From Micromonospora chersina (GTDB lineage Bacteria > Actinomycetota > Actinomycetes > Mycobacteriales > Micromonosporaceae), in the NCBI RefSeq assembly GCF_900091475.1, contig NZ_FMIB01000002.1, positions 4,774,001-4,838,000 of the forward strand: a stretch of 64,000 nt of DNA, in the 5' to 3' direction. A model generated the notes under the pieces. The model made no database searches. It was not told where the DNA came from and was given only the letters and a program-made list of their open reading frames with translations. The translations under genes were made by a program, and so were the position numbers. This document shows positions 34,661-43,790 of this stretch, in pieces; positions within the stretch are counted from its first letter, which is position 1, and each line of letters opens with the position of its first letter.

Positions 34661-35287
34661 GTGAAGTTTTCCTTCCGTCCCACCGAGGGCGCCTTCTACG
34701 AGCTCTTCACCAGGGCCGCGCAGAACCTGGTGAAGGGAACCGAGCTGCTCAACGAGCTGGCTCTGCCGGGGGTCGAGGTCCAGTCGGTGAGCGAGCGGCT
34801 CACCGAGGTCGAGCACGACAGCGACCAGATCACCCACGAGCTCTACAAGAAGATCAACTCCACCTTCATCACCCCGTTCGACCGGGAGGACATCTACCGT
34901 CTGGGCTCCCTGCTCGACGACGTGATGGACCACCTCGAGGCGGTCGGCAACCTGCTCTACCTCTACGGCCTCACCAAGCTGCCGTCGCTGCCGCGCGAGA
35001 TGCACGAGCTGGTGAACGTCCTCGACCAGCAGGCCAAGCTGACCGCCGAGGCGATGCCCCGGCTGAAGTCGATGAAGGATCTCGAGGACTACTGGATCGA
35101 GTGCAACCGCCTCGAGAACGACGGTGACCAGGCGTACCGGATGCTGCTGGTCCGCCTCTTCAGCGGTGAGTACGACGCGCTCACGGTGCTGAAGATGAAG
35201 GAGGTGGCCGACGAGCTGGAGGCCGCCTGCGACGCCTTCGAGCACGTGGCCAACACCGTCGAGACCATCGCGGTCAAGGAGTCCTGA
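34661..35287 (+). CDS. DUF47 (PhoU-like) phosphate transport accessory protein
   Basis: A 208-residue all-helical protein of the DUF47/YkaA group, distantly related to PhoU. Conserved acidic repeats EHDSDQITHELYKKINSTFITPFDREDIY and DDVMDHLEAVGNL are metal-binding in PhoU-like proteins. Such genes nearly always precede low-affinity phosphate transporter genes and are thought to modulate them. Start GTG 34661. The stop is 4 bp before the pit start codon, so the pair is one operon. Confidence 0.9.
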   Translation: MKFSFRPTEGAFYELFTRAAQNLVKGTELLNELALPGVEVQSVSERLTEVEHDSDQITHELYKKINSTFITPFDREDIYRLGSLLDDVMDHLEAVGNLLYLYGLTKLPSLPREMHELVNVLDQQAKLTAEAMPRLKSMKDLEDYWIECNRLENDGDQAYRMLLVRLFSGEYDALTVLKMKEVADELEAACDAFEHVANTVETIAVKES

Positions 35288-35291
35288 TCCT

Positions 35292-36296
35292 GTGAGTCCC
35301 GAACTCATCGCCGTGCTGGCGGTGATCGTGGTCGCCATGGCGTTCGACTACACGAACGGCTTCCATGACGCGGCCAACGCGATCGCCACCAGCGTGTCCA
35401 CCCGGGCGCTGACACCCCGGGTCGCCCTCGCGCTGGCCGCCGTCGGCAACTTCGTCGGCGCGCACTTCGGCGCGGGGGTGGCCAAGACGGTCGGCGACGG
35501 GCTGGTCACCCTGCCCACCGGGATCGAGAGCCTGGGGGTGGTGTTCGCCGGGGTGCTCGGCGCGATCGCCTGGAACCTGATCACCTGGTACTTCGGGCTG
35601 CCCTCGTCCTCGTCGCACGCCCTCTTCGGCGGCCTGGTCGGCGCGACCCTGTTCGCCAACGACGGCGTCGTGCAGTGGGGCAACATCCTCGAGAAGGTCA
35701 TCATCCCGATGGTCCTCTCGCCGGTCGTCGGCCTGGTGCTCGGCTTCCTGGTGATGCTGGCCATCCTGTGGCTGTTCCGGAAGGGCCAGCCCGGCAAGCT
35801 CAACCGTGGCTTCCGCTGGGCGCAGACCGCCTCGGCCGCCGCCATGTCCGTCGGCCACGGCATGCAGGACGCCGCCAAGACCATGGGCATCATCGTGCTG
35901 GCCCTCTACACGGGCGGCTTCCAGGAGTCCAAGACGCACATCCCCGGCTGGGTGTTCTGGACCTCCGCGGCCATGCTGGCGGCCGGCACCTACGCGGGCG
36001 GCTGGCGGATCATCCGGACCCTGGGTCGGAAGATCATCGACCTGGGCCCGCCCGAGGGCTTCGCGGCCGAGACCGTCGCCAGCGCCGTGCTCTACTTCAA
36101 CGCCCTGGTGCTGAAGGCCCCGATCTCCACCACGCACACGATCACCTCGGCGATCATGGGTGTCGGCGCGACCAAGCGGCTCTCCGCGGTCCGCTGGAAC
36201 GTGGCCGGCAACATCGTGATCGCCTGGATCATCACATTCCCGGCCGCCGCGGCCATCGCCTGCCTGGCGTACCTGCTGGTCCGCCCGTTCTTCTAG
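35292..36296 (+). CDS. pit: Low-affinity inorganic phosphate transporter, Pit family
   Basis: A 334-residue membrane protein with about ten helices. The PiT signature is present twice: FDYTNGFHDAANAIATSVSTRAL near residue 15 and VLKAPISTTHTITSAIMGVG in the C-terminal half. Both GLPSSSSHALFGGLVG and HGMQDAAKTMGI are typical. It carries metal-phosphate by proton symport. Start GTG 35292. The operon follows a PHO box in the opposite orientation to that of pstS, which may mean repression when phosphate is scarce (inference). Confidence 0.93.
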   Translation: MSPELIAVLAVIVVAMAFDYTNGFHDAANAIATSVSTRALTPRVALALAAVGNFVGAHFGAGVAKTVGDGLVTLPTGIESLGVVFAGVLGAIAWNLITWYFGLPSSSSHALFGGLVGATLFANDGVVQWGNILEKVIIPMVLSPVVGLVLGFLVMLAILWLFRKGQPGKLNRGFRWAQTASAAAMSVGHGMQDAAKTMGIIVLALYTGGFQESKTHIPGWVFWTSAAMLAAGTYAGGWRIIRTLGRKIIDLGPPEGFAAETVASAVLYFNALVLKAPISTTHTITSAIMGVGATKRLSAVRWNVAGNIVIAWIITFPAAAAIACLAYLLVRPFF

Positions 36297-36310
36297 AGCG
36301 CCTGACGTCT

Positions 36311-36342
36311 GAGGGGTCCTTCGCCGTGGCGGGGGACCCCTC
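36311..36342. terminator. Terminator after pit
   Basis: GAGGGGTCC (36311-36319) pairs with GGACCCCTC (36334-36342), 9 bp perfect. It reaches the stop codon of the convergent oxidoreductase gene and may serve both. Confidence 0.7.
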
Positions 36343-37309
36343 ACGCGTAGGAGACGCCGATCCGTTCCTTGATGTCGTCCAGCAGGCCCATGATCTCCAG
36401 GGTGGCGGAGTGCGGCACCAGCGGGCTCTCGATCAGCCCGGCCGCCAGGCAGCGCTGCACCTCGATCGCCTCGTGCTGGTAGCCGCCCCCGGTCAGGTCG
36501 GCCGGGATGGTCTCCGGCTCCGCGCCGGCCCGGTGCAGCACCGCGGCCCCGGGCCGGTAGAACGGCTCCGGCAGGTCGATCCGGCCGGTGGTGCCGGTGA
36601 TCGCCGCGGTGATCGCCGTGGCGCCGACCATCCCGCAGCTCAGCGTCGCCACCGCCCCGGAGTCCCAGCCCAGCACCATGCCGGTGTTCTCGTCCACCGC
36701 CTCCGGGCTCAGCCTGGCCCAGGCCCGCACGTGGTCGGGGACCCCGAGCACGAGGTGCGCCAGGCTCAGCGGGTAGACCCCGAGGTCGAGCAGGGCACCG
36801 CCGCCGAGCGTCCTTGCGCGCATCCGGTGCTCCGGCGGGAACGGGCCGGCCGCCCCGAAGTCCGCCCGGACGTGCGTCACCTCGCCGATGGCGCCGTCCC
36901 GGATCAGCTCCAGCACCCGCAGGATGAGCGGGTTGGTCCGCATCCACATGGCCTCCATGAGGAAGAGACCGCGGGCGCGGGCCGTCTCGACCAGCTCCGT
37001 GGTGGTGGCCAGGTCGAGCGTGCACGGCTTCTCCACCAGCACGGCCTTGTCGCCCGCCAGGCAGGTCAGGGCCGCCTCGTGGTGGGCGGCGTGCGGGGTG
37101 GCGACGTAGATGACGTCCACGTCCGGGTCCGCGGCCAGTTCCGCCCAGGAGGCGTACGCCCGGGGCACGTCGTGCCGCCGGGCGAACAGCTCGGCGCTCT
37201 CCCGGGTACGCGAACCGACCGCCACCAGCTCGGCCCCCGGTGCCAGCCGCAGGTCCTCGGCGAAGCGGGCGGCGATGCGGCCGGTGGCCAGGATTCCCCA
37301 ACGCGTCAT
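36341..37309 (-). CDS. Gfo/Idh/MocA family oxidoreductase
   Basis: A 322-residue NAD(P)-dependent dehydrogenase. The N-terminal Rossmann fold has WGILATGRIAARFAEDL, then YVATPHAAHHEAAL and the signature VEKPCTLDL with the conserved EKP lysine. GGGALLDLGVYPLSLAHLVLG marks the C-terminal substrate-binding domain. It probably acts on a sugar or inositol-like alcohol; the exact substrate is unknown. ATG 37309 follows TAGCGT (37316-37321) by 6 nt. Confidence 0.88.
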   Translation of the reverse strand: MTRWGILATGRIAARFAEDLRLAPGAELVAVGSRTRESAELFARRHDVPRAYASWAELAADPDVDVIYVATPHAAHHEAALTCLAGDKAVLVEKPCTLDLATTTELVETARARGLFLMEAMWMRTNPLILRVLELIRDGAIGEVTHVRADFGAAGPFPPEHRMRARTLGGGALLDLGVYPLSLAHLVLGVPDHVRAWARLSPEAVDENTGMVLGWDSGAVATLSCGMVGATAITAAITGTTGRIDLPEPFYRPGAAVLHRAGAEPETIPADLTGGGYQHEAIEVQRCLAAGLIESPLVPHSATLEIMGLLDDIKERIGVSYA

Positions 37310-37315
37310 GCCGGC

Positions 37316-37321
37316 ACGCTA
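37316..37321 (-). promoter_or_regulatory. -10 element TAGCGT for the oxidoreductase
   Basis: Six nt before ATG 37309. Confidence 0.4.
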
Positions 37322-37420
37322 TCCCGGGACGTCGTATGACCGGGCAGAAGATCCACCCGTCGGGAAACCACGGCCGACCAGGGGGACCGCTGCCGGACTG
37401 GTGATCGACTGGGCGGGAAC

Positions 37421-37426
37421 TAGGCT
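37421..37426 (+). promoter_or_regulatory. -10 element TAGGCT for the NUDIX gene
   Basis: Six nt before ATG 37433. Confidence 0.45.
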
Positions 37427-37432
37427 CGGGTC

Positions 37433-38260
37433 ATGACGATCGACGGCTTCGCCGCACCCCCCGCCCTGGTGGAGCACGCCCGCCGGTTCCGCGCCGAGGG
37501 TGGTGTGCCGGCCGTGCCCCGGGTCGCCGCCACCGTGCTGCTGCTCCGCCCGGCCGGCGCCGACTTCGAGGTCTACCTGATCCGCCGGGTGGCCGCGATG
37601 GCCTTCGGTGGGATGTACGCCTTCCCCGGCGGCGGTGTGGACCGCTCCGACTCGCAGACCCACCTGGACTGGGCCGGCCCGACGCCGGCCGCGTGGGGCG
37701 AGCGGCTCGGCCTCGACCCGGCGGCCGCGCAGGCGGTGACCTGTGCCGCCGCGCGGGAGGTCTTCGAGGAGGCCGGTGTGCTGCTGGCCGGCCCCGACGG
37801 CGGGACCGTGGTGGGCGACGTGAGCGGGGACGACTGGGAGGCGGCCCGGCAGGATCTGGTGGCCCGGCGTACCGGCTTCGCCGACCTGCTGGCGGGGCGG
37901 GGCCTGACCCTCCGCTCCGACCTGCTGCTGCCGTGGAGCCGCTGGATCACCCCGGAGTTCGAGCCGCGCCGCTTCGACACGTACTTCTTCGTGGCCCTGC
38001 TGCCGGAGGGGCAGCGGACCCGGGACGTCTCCGGCGAGGCCGACCACACGCTGTGGCTGCGTCCGGCGGACGCCCTGGCCCGGGCGGAGGCCGGCGAGCT
38101 GACCATGCTCCCGCCCACGATGGTCACCCTGGCCCAGGTCGCGGCGGCCGGCGACCTGGCCGGCGTGGCCCGAGCGGCGGCGGACCGTGACGCGTCAACC
38201 CCGGTGACCCCGAGCCTGGACCTGCCCGAAGACGGCGAACCCCGCTTCATCCTGTCCTGA
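37433..38260 (+). CDS. NUDIX hydrolase
   Basis: A 275-residue protein with a NUDIX fold of the long NUDT19-like type. VLLLRPAGADFEVYLIRRVAAMAFGGMYAFPGGGVD leads into a 40-residue insertion and then AAAREVFEEAGVLL, the Nudix box helix with the metal-binding REVFEEAG. The C-terminal part has RRFDTYFFVALLP. It hydrolyses a nucleoside diphosphate linked to another moiety, possibly CoA derivatives; unproven. It converges with pstB. Confidence 0.86.
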   Translation: MTIDGFAAPPALVEHARRFRAEGGVPAVPRVAATVLLLRPAGADFEVYLIRRVAAMAFGGMYAFPGGGVDRSDSQTHLDWAGPTPAAWGERLGLDPAAAQAVTCAAAREVFEEAGVLLAGPDGGTVVGDVSGDDWEAARQDLVARRTGFADLLAGRGLTLRSDLLLPWSRWITPEFEPRRFDTYFFVALLPEGQRTRDVSGEADHTLWLRPADALARAEAGELTMLPPTMVTLAQVAAAGDLAGVARAAADRDASTPVTPSLDLPEDGEPRFILS

Positions 38261-38291
38261 CCCCTCCCGCCCCCGCGCCCCCCGGCCCCCG

Positions 38292-38363
38292 GCGATCTTG
38301 CACTTGGTGCCCCGGCAAACGGGGCGTATCGGTGCAGGTCGAGGGCCGAAAGTGCAAGATCGC
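38292..38363. repeat. Intergenic palindromic repeat, 14-bp perfect arms
   Basis: GCGATCTTGCACTT (38292-38305) is inverted at 38350-38363, with an inner stem GCCCCG/CGGGGC (38309-38314 with 38320-38325). It lies between convergent NUDIX and pstB genes and can serve as a terminator for both. It shares overall design with 24549-24605, but not the arm sequence beyond GATC. Confidence 0.75.
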
Positions 38364-38383
38364 GCGGGGGGCAGGGCGGCGGT

Positions 38384-39160
38384 TCAGCCGAAGCGGCCGG
38401 TGATGTAGTCCTCGGTCTTCTTCTGGCTCGGGTTGCTGAAGATCTTCTGGGTGTTGTCGTACTCGATGAGCCGGCCCGGGTCGCCGGTCTTCTCGATCGA
38501 GAAGAAGGCGGTCCGGTCCGACACCCGGGCGGCCTGCTGCATGTTGTGCGTCACGATGATGATGGTGAACTTGTCCTTGAGCTGGAACATCAGGTCCTCG
38601 ATGGCCAGCGTCGAGATCGGGTCCAGCGCCGAGCAGGGCTCGTCCATGAGCACCACCTGCGGCTCGACCGCGATGGTCCGGGCGATACAGAGCCGCTGCT
38701 GCTGACCACCGGAGAGGCCGGCGCCGGGCTTGCCGAGCCGGTCCTTCACCTCGTCCCACAGGTTCGCCGAGCGGAGCGCCTTCTCGGCCGCTTCCTCCAG
38801 GATCGACTTGCGCCGCACGCCGTTGAGCCGCAGGCCGGCCACCACGTTCTCGAAGATGCTCATGGTGGGGAACGGGTTCGGCCGCTGGAAGACCATGCCG
38901 ATCATCCGGCGGACCGCGGTGACGTCCACGTCCCGGTCGTAGATGTCCTGGTTGTCGATGGTCAGGCTGCCCTCGACCCGGGCGCCCGGGAGCACCTCGT
39001 GCATCCGGTTGATCGACCGCAGGAAGGTGGACTTGCCGCAGCCGGACGGCCCGATGAGGGCGGTGACGGTCTTGGGCTCGACGGTCAGGCTGATGTTCTC
39101 GATCGCCTTGAACCCGCCGTAGTAGGCGGTGACGTCGGTGGCTTCGATGCGCTTGGCCAT
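38384..39160 (-). CDS. pstB: Phosphate ABC transporter ATP-binding protein PstB
   Basis: A 258-residue ATPase powering high-affinity phosphate import. Walker [10 protein letters not shown] is at residues 37-45, the signature is [13 protein letters not shown], and Walker B is [26 protein letters not shown] is the PstB-specific Q-loop. It is the last gene of the pstSCAB operon, 20 nt after pstA, with GGAGG about 10 nt before ATG 39160. The palindromic repeat after its stop likely ends the operon. Confidence 0.97.
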   Translation of the reverse strand: MAKRIEATDVTAYYGGFKAIENISLTVEPKTVTALIGPSGCGKSTFLRSINRMHEVLPGARVEGSLTIDNQDIYDRDVDVTAVRRMIGMVFQRPNPFPTMSIFENVVAGLRLNGVRRKSILEEAAEKALRSANLWDEVKDRLGKPGAGLSGGQQQRLCIARTIAVEPQVVLMDEPCSALDPISTLAIEDLMFQLKDKFTIIIVTHNMQQAARVSDRTAFFSIEKTGDPGRLIEYDNTQKIFSNPSQKKTEDYITGRFG

Positions 39161-39180
39161 GGTGGTGGTACCTCCGGGGT

Positions 39181-40269
39181 TCATCGGCCGAGCCGGTTGC
39201 GACGGGCCAGCAACTTCGCCGCGACGGTCAGGATGAGGACGAGGGCGACCAGGGTCAGCGCCGCGGTCCACGCCCGTGCCGGCGAGTACTTCGAGGCCTC
39301 GCCGGCCTGCTGGTAGACGAAGAGAGCCAGCGACGACTGGTTGTTCTCGAACGGGTTGAAGTTGATCGCGGCGCCGCCGCCGGCCACGAGCAGCACCGGC
39401 GCGGTCTCGCCGGCGGCCCGCGCGATGGCGAGCATGATGCCGGTGACGATGCCGGGCAGCGCGGTCGGCAGCACGACCCGCAGGATGGTCTTCCACTTCG
39501 GCACGCCGAGGGCGTACGCGCCCTCGCGCAGCGGAGCCGGCACGAGGCGGAGCATCTCCTCGGTGGAGCGGACCACGGTCGGGAGCATGAGCACGCTCAG
39601 CGCCAGCGCGGCGGCGAAGCCGGAGAAGCCCGGCCGGCCGTCGTTGAACCACGGCGAGACGATCAGCACCCAGAAGGCCAGCACGAACAGGCCCGTGACG
39701 ATCGACGGGATGCCGGTCATCACGTCCACGAAGAAGCGGATGGTGAAGGCGAACCGGCCCCGGCCGTACTCGACCACGTAGATCGCGCAGAGCACGCCGA
39801 GCGGGACGGTGATCAGCGTGGCGATGCCGACCTGCTCCAGGGTGCCGACGATGGCGTGGTACGCGCCGCCGTTGGCGTCCCGGGCCCCGATGTTGTTCAT
39901 CGAGGTGCCGAAGAAGTTGCCGTCGAGCCGCTCGGCGCCCTTGCTGACCAGGGTCCAGACCACCGAGGCGAGCGGCAGCACCGCCAGCACGAAGGCGGAG
40001 TGGATCAGCGCGCTCCAGGTCCGGTTGCGGGCGGCCCGGCGGCCCTCCACCGCGTTCGCGGCGGCGTAGAGGCCGGCCAGGTAGAGCAGCGCGCCGACGA
40101 CCACGACCAGGACCGGGCCGCCGATGCCGGCGCCGTACACGATGCCCGCCGAGGCCAGCAGGGCCACGACGGCGATGGCGGGCGCGGCGTACGCCGGAAG
40201 CCGCCGGGCCCGCAGCGAGACCGGCTGGGCCGGTGGCTGCGGGCGGTGGGAGGTGACGGTGGCGGTCAT
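39181..40269 (-). CDS. pstA: Phosphate ABC transporter permease PstA
   Basis: A 362-residue permease with about eight helices; the N-terminal 75 residues add two extra helices beyond the usual core. The MetI-like domain begins near [27 protein letters not shown], and the EAA-type coupling loop is [27 protein letters not shown]. The ATG overlaps the pstC stop by four bases (ATGA), so translation is coupled. Confidence 0.95.
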   Translation of the reverse strand: MTATVTSHRPQPPAQPVSLRARRLPAYAAPAIAVVALLASAGIVYGAGIGGPVLVVVVGALLYLAGLYAAANAVEGRRAARNRTWSALIHSAFVLAVLPLASVVWTLVSKGAERLDGNFFGTSMNNIGARDANGGAYHAIVGTLEQVGIATLITVPLGVLCAIYVVEYGRGRFAFTIRFFVDVMTGIPSIVTGLFVLAFWVLIVSPWFNDGRPGFSGFAAALALSVLMLPTVVRSTEEMLRLVPAPLREGAYALGVPKWKTILRVVLPTALPGIVTGIMLAIARAAGETAPVLLVAGGGAAINFNPFENNQSSLALFVYQQAGEASKYSPARAWTAALTLVALVLILTVAAKLLARRNRLGR

Positions 40270-41351
40270 GCGGCTGACTCCGTGAACTCGCGGCGGCGGT
40301 AGATGATCGCCCGCGCGGTGATGTTGACGATCAGCGTGATCGCGAAGAGCACCAGGCCGGAGGCGATCAGCGCGCCCCGGCCGGTGTCGTTCGCCTCGGC
40401 GAACCGGTTCGCGATGTTCGCGGCGATCGAGTTGCCACCGCTCTGGAGGACGTTGAACGAGATGGCGTACGTGGAGCCGAGGGTCAGCGCCAGGGCGATG
40501 GTCTCGCCGAGCGCCCGGCCGAGGCCGAGCATCACGGCGGCGATCACGCCCGGCCGGCCGTAGGGCAGGACTGCGGTGCGGACCATCTCCCACCGGGTGG
40601 CGCCCAGCGCGAGGGCGGCCTCCTCGTTGGCGGTCGGGGTCTGCCGGAACACCTCGCGGGAGAGCGAGGTGACGATCGGCAGCACCATGATCGCCAGCAC
40701 CACCGAGCCGAGCAGGATCGAGTTCCCGTACGGGCCCTCGCCGAAGATCGGGATCCAGCCGAAGTAGCGGTTCAGCCAGGCCGACAGGTCGGCGACGGGC
40801 TGGGCGAAGTAGTCCCGGCCCCAGAGGCCGAAGACCACGCTGGGCACGGCGGCCAGCAGGTCGATCAGCCCGCCCAGGCCGTTGCCCAGCCGGCGCGGGG
40901 CGTAGTGCGACAGGTAGAGGGCGATGCCCAGCGCCACCGGCACCGCCATGAGCAGGGCGAGCAGCGCGGTGAGCACGGTGCCGAAGGCGAGCGCGCCGAT
41001 GCCGAACTTCGGCGGGTCGTCGTTCGGGAACCAGCCCTCGAAGGTCCAGAAGGACTCGCTGTTGGCCCGCAGGGCCGGCACGGCCTTGGCGATCAGGAAG
41101 ATCGCGATGGCCGCGATGACCACCAGGACGGTGGTGCCGGCGGCCAGGGTCAGGCCACGGAACGCCCGTTCCGCGCCGAAGGCCCGGGCCCGGGGCAGCC
41201 CGCCGCCGCCACCGAGACCGTTGTCGGGCATGCCCGGGATACCGGAGGGCTCGGCCACACGCGCCGAGGCACCGGCGGGCCGCTCGTGGCTCGTGGCCAC
41301 GCGGGTCCCGCCGGTGCCGGCGTGCGCCGAGCGGTGAGGGGTGTCACCCAT
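40266..41351 (-). CDS. pstC: Phosphate ABC transporter permease PstC
   Basis: A 361-residue permease with a long polar N-terminus (about 80 residues, Gly-rich) before six helices. The coupling loop is [44 protein letters not shown], characteristic of PstC. It pairs with PstA to form the channel. It lies 44 nt after pstS and overlaps pstA by four bases. Confidence 0.95.
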   Translation of the reverse strand: MGDTPHRSAHAGTGGTRVATSHERPAGASARVAEPSGIPGMPDNGLGGGGGLPRARAFGAERAFRGLTLAAGTTVLVVIAAIAIFLIAKAVPALRANSESFWTFEGWFPNDDPPKFGIGALAFGTVLTALLALLMAVPVALGIALYLSHYAPRRLGNGLGGLIDLLAAVPSVVFGLWGRDYFAQPVADLSAWLNRYFGWIPIFGEGPYGNSILLGSVVLAIMVLPIVTSLSREVFRQTPTANEEAALALGATRWEMVRTAVLPYGRPGVIAAVMLGLGRALGETIALALTLGSTYAISFNVLQSGGNSIAANIANRFAEANDTGRGALIASGLVLFAITLIVNITARAIIYRRREFTESAA

Positions 41352-41395
41352 CTGCTCGCTCGCTTCGGGGTAGAGGAGGTGTCTCGGTCAGCGGG

Positions 41396-42499
41396 TCAGG
41401 AGAGGCTCTTGACCGCGGTCTCGACCTTGGCGCGGACGGTCTCGGGCAGCGGGGCGTAGCCCAGCTCGACCAGGTCCTGCTGGCCCTCGGCGCTGGCGGC
41501 GTGGCCCAGCAGGCCCTTGACCAGCGGCAGCTTGTCGGCCGCGAGGCCCTTGCTGCAGACGATCTCGTAGGTCGCCAGGACGATCGGGTACGCCCCGGCC
41601 TCCGTGGTGTTGTAGTCGATCGACATCTTGAGGTCGTTGCCCTGGCCCTCGAACTTGGCCCCGGCGATGGTCTTGCCGGCCGACTCGGCGGTCAGCTCGG
41701 CGAACTCACCGGCGCCGTTCTTGACCTTGGCCTTCTTCAGGCCGCCGTTCTCGGCGTACGACCACTCGACGTAGCTGATGGTGCCGTCGGTGCTCTTGAC
41801 CTTGCTGGCCACGCCGTCGGACTTGGCGGCGCCGACGCCGCCCGGGGCCTTCCACGCCTTGGCGTTGCCGAAGGTCCAGTCGGAGGCGGCGGTCTTCGAC
41901 AGGTACTTGGTGAAGTTGTCGGTGGTGCCCGACTCGTCGGAGCGGTGCACCGCCTGGATCGCGGTCGACGGCAGCTTGGCGTCCGGGTTGTCGGCCTTGA
42001 TGGCCGGGTCGTCCCACTTGGTCACCTTGCCGGCGAAGATCTTCGCCAGGGTGGCCGGGGTGAACTGGAGGTTGTCCGCGCCGGTGACGTTGTAGACGAC
42101 GGCGACCGGGCCGATCACCATCGGCAGGTTGAGGGCCTGGCCGCCGCTGCACTTGGCGTCCGCCTGCGGCTGCTCCTCCGGCTTGAGCGCGGAGTCGGAG
42201 CCGGCGAAGTCGGCGGTGCCGGCGATGAAGGCCTGGATGCCGGCGCCCGAGCCGGTGGGCTCGTAGTTGATCGTGGTGCCGGCGCACTTCTGCTGGTACG
42301 CCTTGATCCACTCGGCCATGGCGTTCTTCTGGGCGGAGGAACCCTGCGCGTTCAGCGTGCCCTTGCCGCAGTCGACCGCGGCGGCCGAGCCGGAGGCGGA
42401 CGTGCTGGTCGACTCGTTGTTGTCCGAGCCGCAGGCGCTGAGACCGAGCACCGCGGTAAGAGCGAGGCAGGCAATGGCGCCGTGCCGCTGGAGCTTCAC
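41396..42499 (-). CDS. pstS: Phosphate-binding lipoprotein PstS
   Basis: A 367-residue periplasmic-type binding lipoprotein: signal peptide ending at LSAC (cysteine 23), a Ser/Thr-rich linker, then the PstS fold with NAQGSSAQKNAMAEW, YEPTGSGAGIQAF, GSDSAL, VHRSDESGTTDNF. These contact the phosphate ion. It captures phosphate at nanomolar to micromolar levels outside the cell. First gene of pstSCAB. A PHO box about 110-130 nt upstream predicts induction by PhoP at low phosphate. Confidence 0.96.
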   Translation of the reverse strand: MKLQRHGAIACLALTAVLGLSACGSDNNESTSTSASGSAAAVDCGKGTLNAQGSSAQKNAMAEWIKAYQQKCAGTTINYEPTGSGAGIQAFIAGTADFAGSDSALKPEEQPQADAKCSGGQALNLPMVIGPVAVVYNVTGADNLQFTPATLAKIFAGKVTKWDDPAIKADNPDAKLPSTAIQAVHRSDESGTTDNFTKYLSKTAASDWTFGNAKAWKAPGGVGAAKSDGVASKVKSTDGTISYVEWSYAENGGLKKAKVKNGAGEFAELTAESAGKTIAGAKFEGQGNDLKMSIDYNTTEAGAYPIVLATYEIVCSKGLAADKLPLVKGLLGHAASAEGQQDLVELGYAPLPETVRAKVETAVKSLS

Positions 42500-42610
42500 C
42501 TGAGGGGTTTCCCTTCACGTCTTTGGTCAGGTCGCCCGGTCTCCCGGGTGCCGGCGCTGACCGGCTGACACGAAAGGTAGGAGTGCCAGGTAGACGGTTC
42601 GCCGGTCGGA

Positions 42611-42628
42611 AGTGAACGGAAGATGAAC
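42611..42628 (-). promoter_or_regulatory. PHO box upstream of pstS
   Basis: On the coding strand this reads GTTCATC-TTCC-GTTCACT, two direct units with an 11-bp period, matching the PhoP box. A possible -10 is TACCTT at 42574-42579. The rest of the 298-nt gap (42500-42797) has an AT-rich patch at 42694-42716 and nothing else recognised. Confidence 0.78.
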
Positions 42629-42797
42629 AGGCGCGGCCGGCCGGGTGGCCATAGCCTGAGGGCCGGTTGTCCGTTTCGTGAACTCGCGACCCACTATCGC
42701 TAATAATACGATTTTTCCGGGCACCCGTTATCCGGCTGAGTCCACCGCGTGACGCGGCCGTGACCGCTTCCCGGGACGGCGAAAGGTGGCGTGACCC

Positions 42798-43724
42798 TCA
42801 GCCGAGGTGGTAGTTCACGTGGGCGGACCAGCGGGCGAAGCCGAGCCGCTCGTAAAGGGCCACCGCGGCCGTGTTCGACTCGTCCACGTAGAGCATCACC
42901 CGGTCGAGCCCGCGCCGGTCCCGCAAATAGGCCAGGCCGGCGGTGGTGAGCGCGCGGCCGAGGCCACCACGGTGTGCGCCCGGGTCCACGCCGAGCACGT
43001 AGACCTCGCCGATCCGGGCCGAGCCCGGGCGCTCGTGCACCTTGGTCCAGTGGAAGCCGAGCAGGCGGCCGGTGGCCGCGTCCTCGGCGATCAGCAAGCC
43101 GGCCGGGTCGAACCACGGCTCGGCGAGGCGTACGCGCAGGTCGGCGGGGGTCCACCGGCCCTGCTCGGGGTGCTGGGCGAAGGCGGCGTTGTTGACCGCG
43201 AGCCAGGCGTCGTCGTCCTCACCGGGACGGAACGCGCGCAGCAGTATCCCGTCGGGCAGCGTGGGCTCGGGCAGCGCGGCGGTCAGCGGGCGGCGCAACT
43301 GCCACAGCACCCGGGCGCGGGCGAAGCCCAGGTCGACCGCGAGCGCGGCGGCGGACGGGTGGTCGCCGTGCGCCCACGCGCGCAGCGGCCCGGACGCGGC
43401 GGCCAGCACGCCCCGCGCGAGGGCCCGCCCGGTGCCCCGCCGCCGGTACGCCGGATGCACCACCAGCTCCACCCCGATCCCGTCCCCGGGCGTCGTGGTG
43501 TCGAGGTGGGCGTACCCGGTCAGGGTGTTGTCGGCGGCCCGGGCCGTGAGGTGCACGGCGGGCGCCTCCGGGTCGCGCAGCCGGAGCAGCACGTGCTCGT
43601 CGAGCGGGTCGGCGCCGTCCGCGTCGCCGGCGACGCGGGCCAGCGCCAGCACCTCGGCGACCTCTACCGGCGCCAGCCGGTCGGCGCGGGCGACACGGTC
43701 GGCGGTCGGCGCGGTGCTGCTCAT
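42798..43724 (-). CDS. mshD: Mycothiol synthase MshD
   Basis: A 308-residue double GNAT enzyme that acetylates Cys-GlcN-Ins with acetyl-CoA, the last step of mycothiol synthesis. The N-terminal GNAT has VELVVHPAYRRRGTGRALARG; the C-terminal, catalytic GNAT has IGEVYVLGVDPGAHRGGLGRALTTAGLAYLRDRRGLDRVMLYVDESNTAAVALYE. NNAAFAQHPEQGRWT is a family hallmark. ATG 43724 follows TACGGT (43731-43736) by 6 nt. Confidence 0.95.
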   Translation of the reverse strand: MSSTAPTADRVARADRLAPVEVAEVLALARVAGDADGADPLDEHVLLRLRDPEAPAVHLTARAADNTLTGYAHLDTTTPGDGIGVELVVHPAYRRRGTGRALARGVLAAASGPLRAWAHGDHPSAAALAVDLGFARARVLWQLRRPLTAALPEPTLPDGILLRAFRPGEDDDAWLAVNNAAFAQHPEQGRWTPADLRVRLAEPWFDPAGLLIAEDAATGRLLGFHWTKVHERPGSARIGEVYVLGVDPGAHRGGLGRALTTAGLAYLRDRRGLDRVMLYVDESNTAAVALYERLGFARWSAHVNYHLG

Positions 43725-43730
43725 TCCGCC

Positions 43731-43736
43731 ACCGTA
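43731..43736 (-). promoter_or_regulatory. -10 element TACGGT for mshD
   Basis: Six nt before ATG 43724. Confidence 0.45.
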
Positions 43737-43790
43737 GCGGCCGGCGAGCCGCCGATCATGCCGGACGCGGGCGCCGGACGGTGGCGGTGG

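Noticed and set aside
42694..42716. AT-rich patch as a phage attachment site or origin
   Set aside because: It is a short isolated AT run between pstS and mshD with no repeats, DnaA-box cluster or mobile genes.
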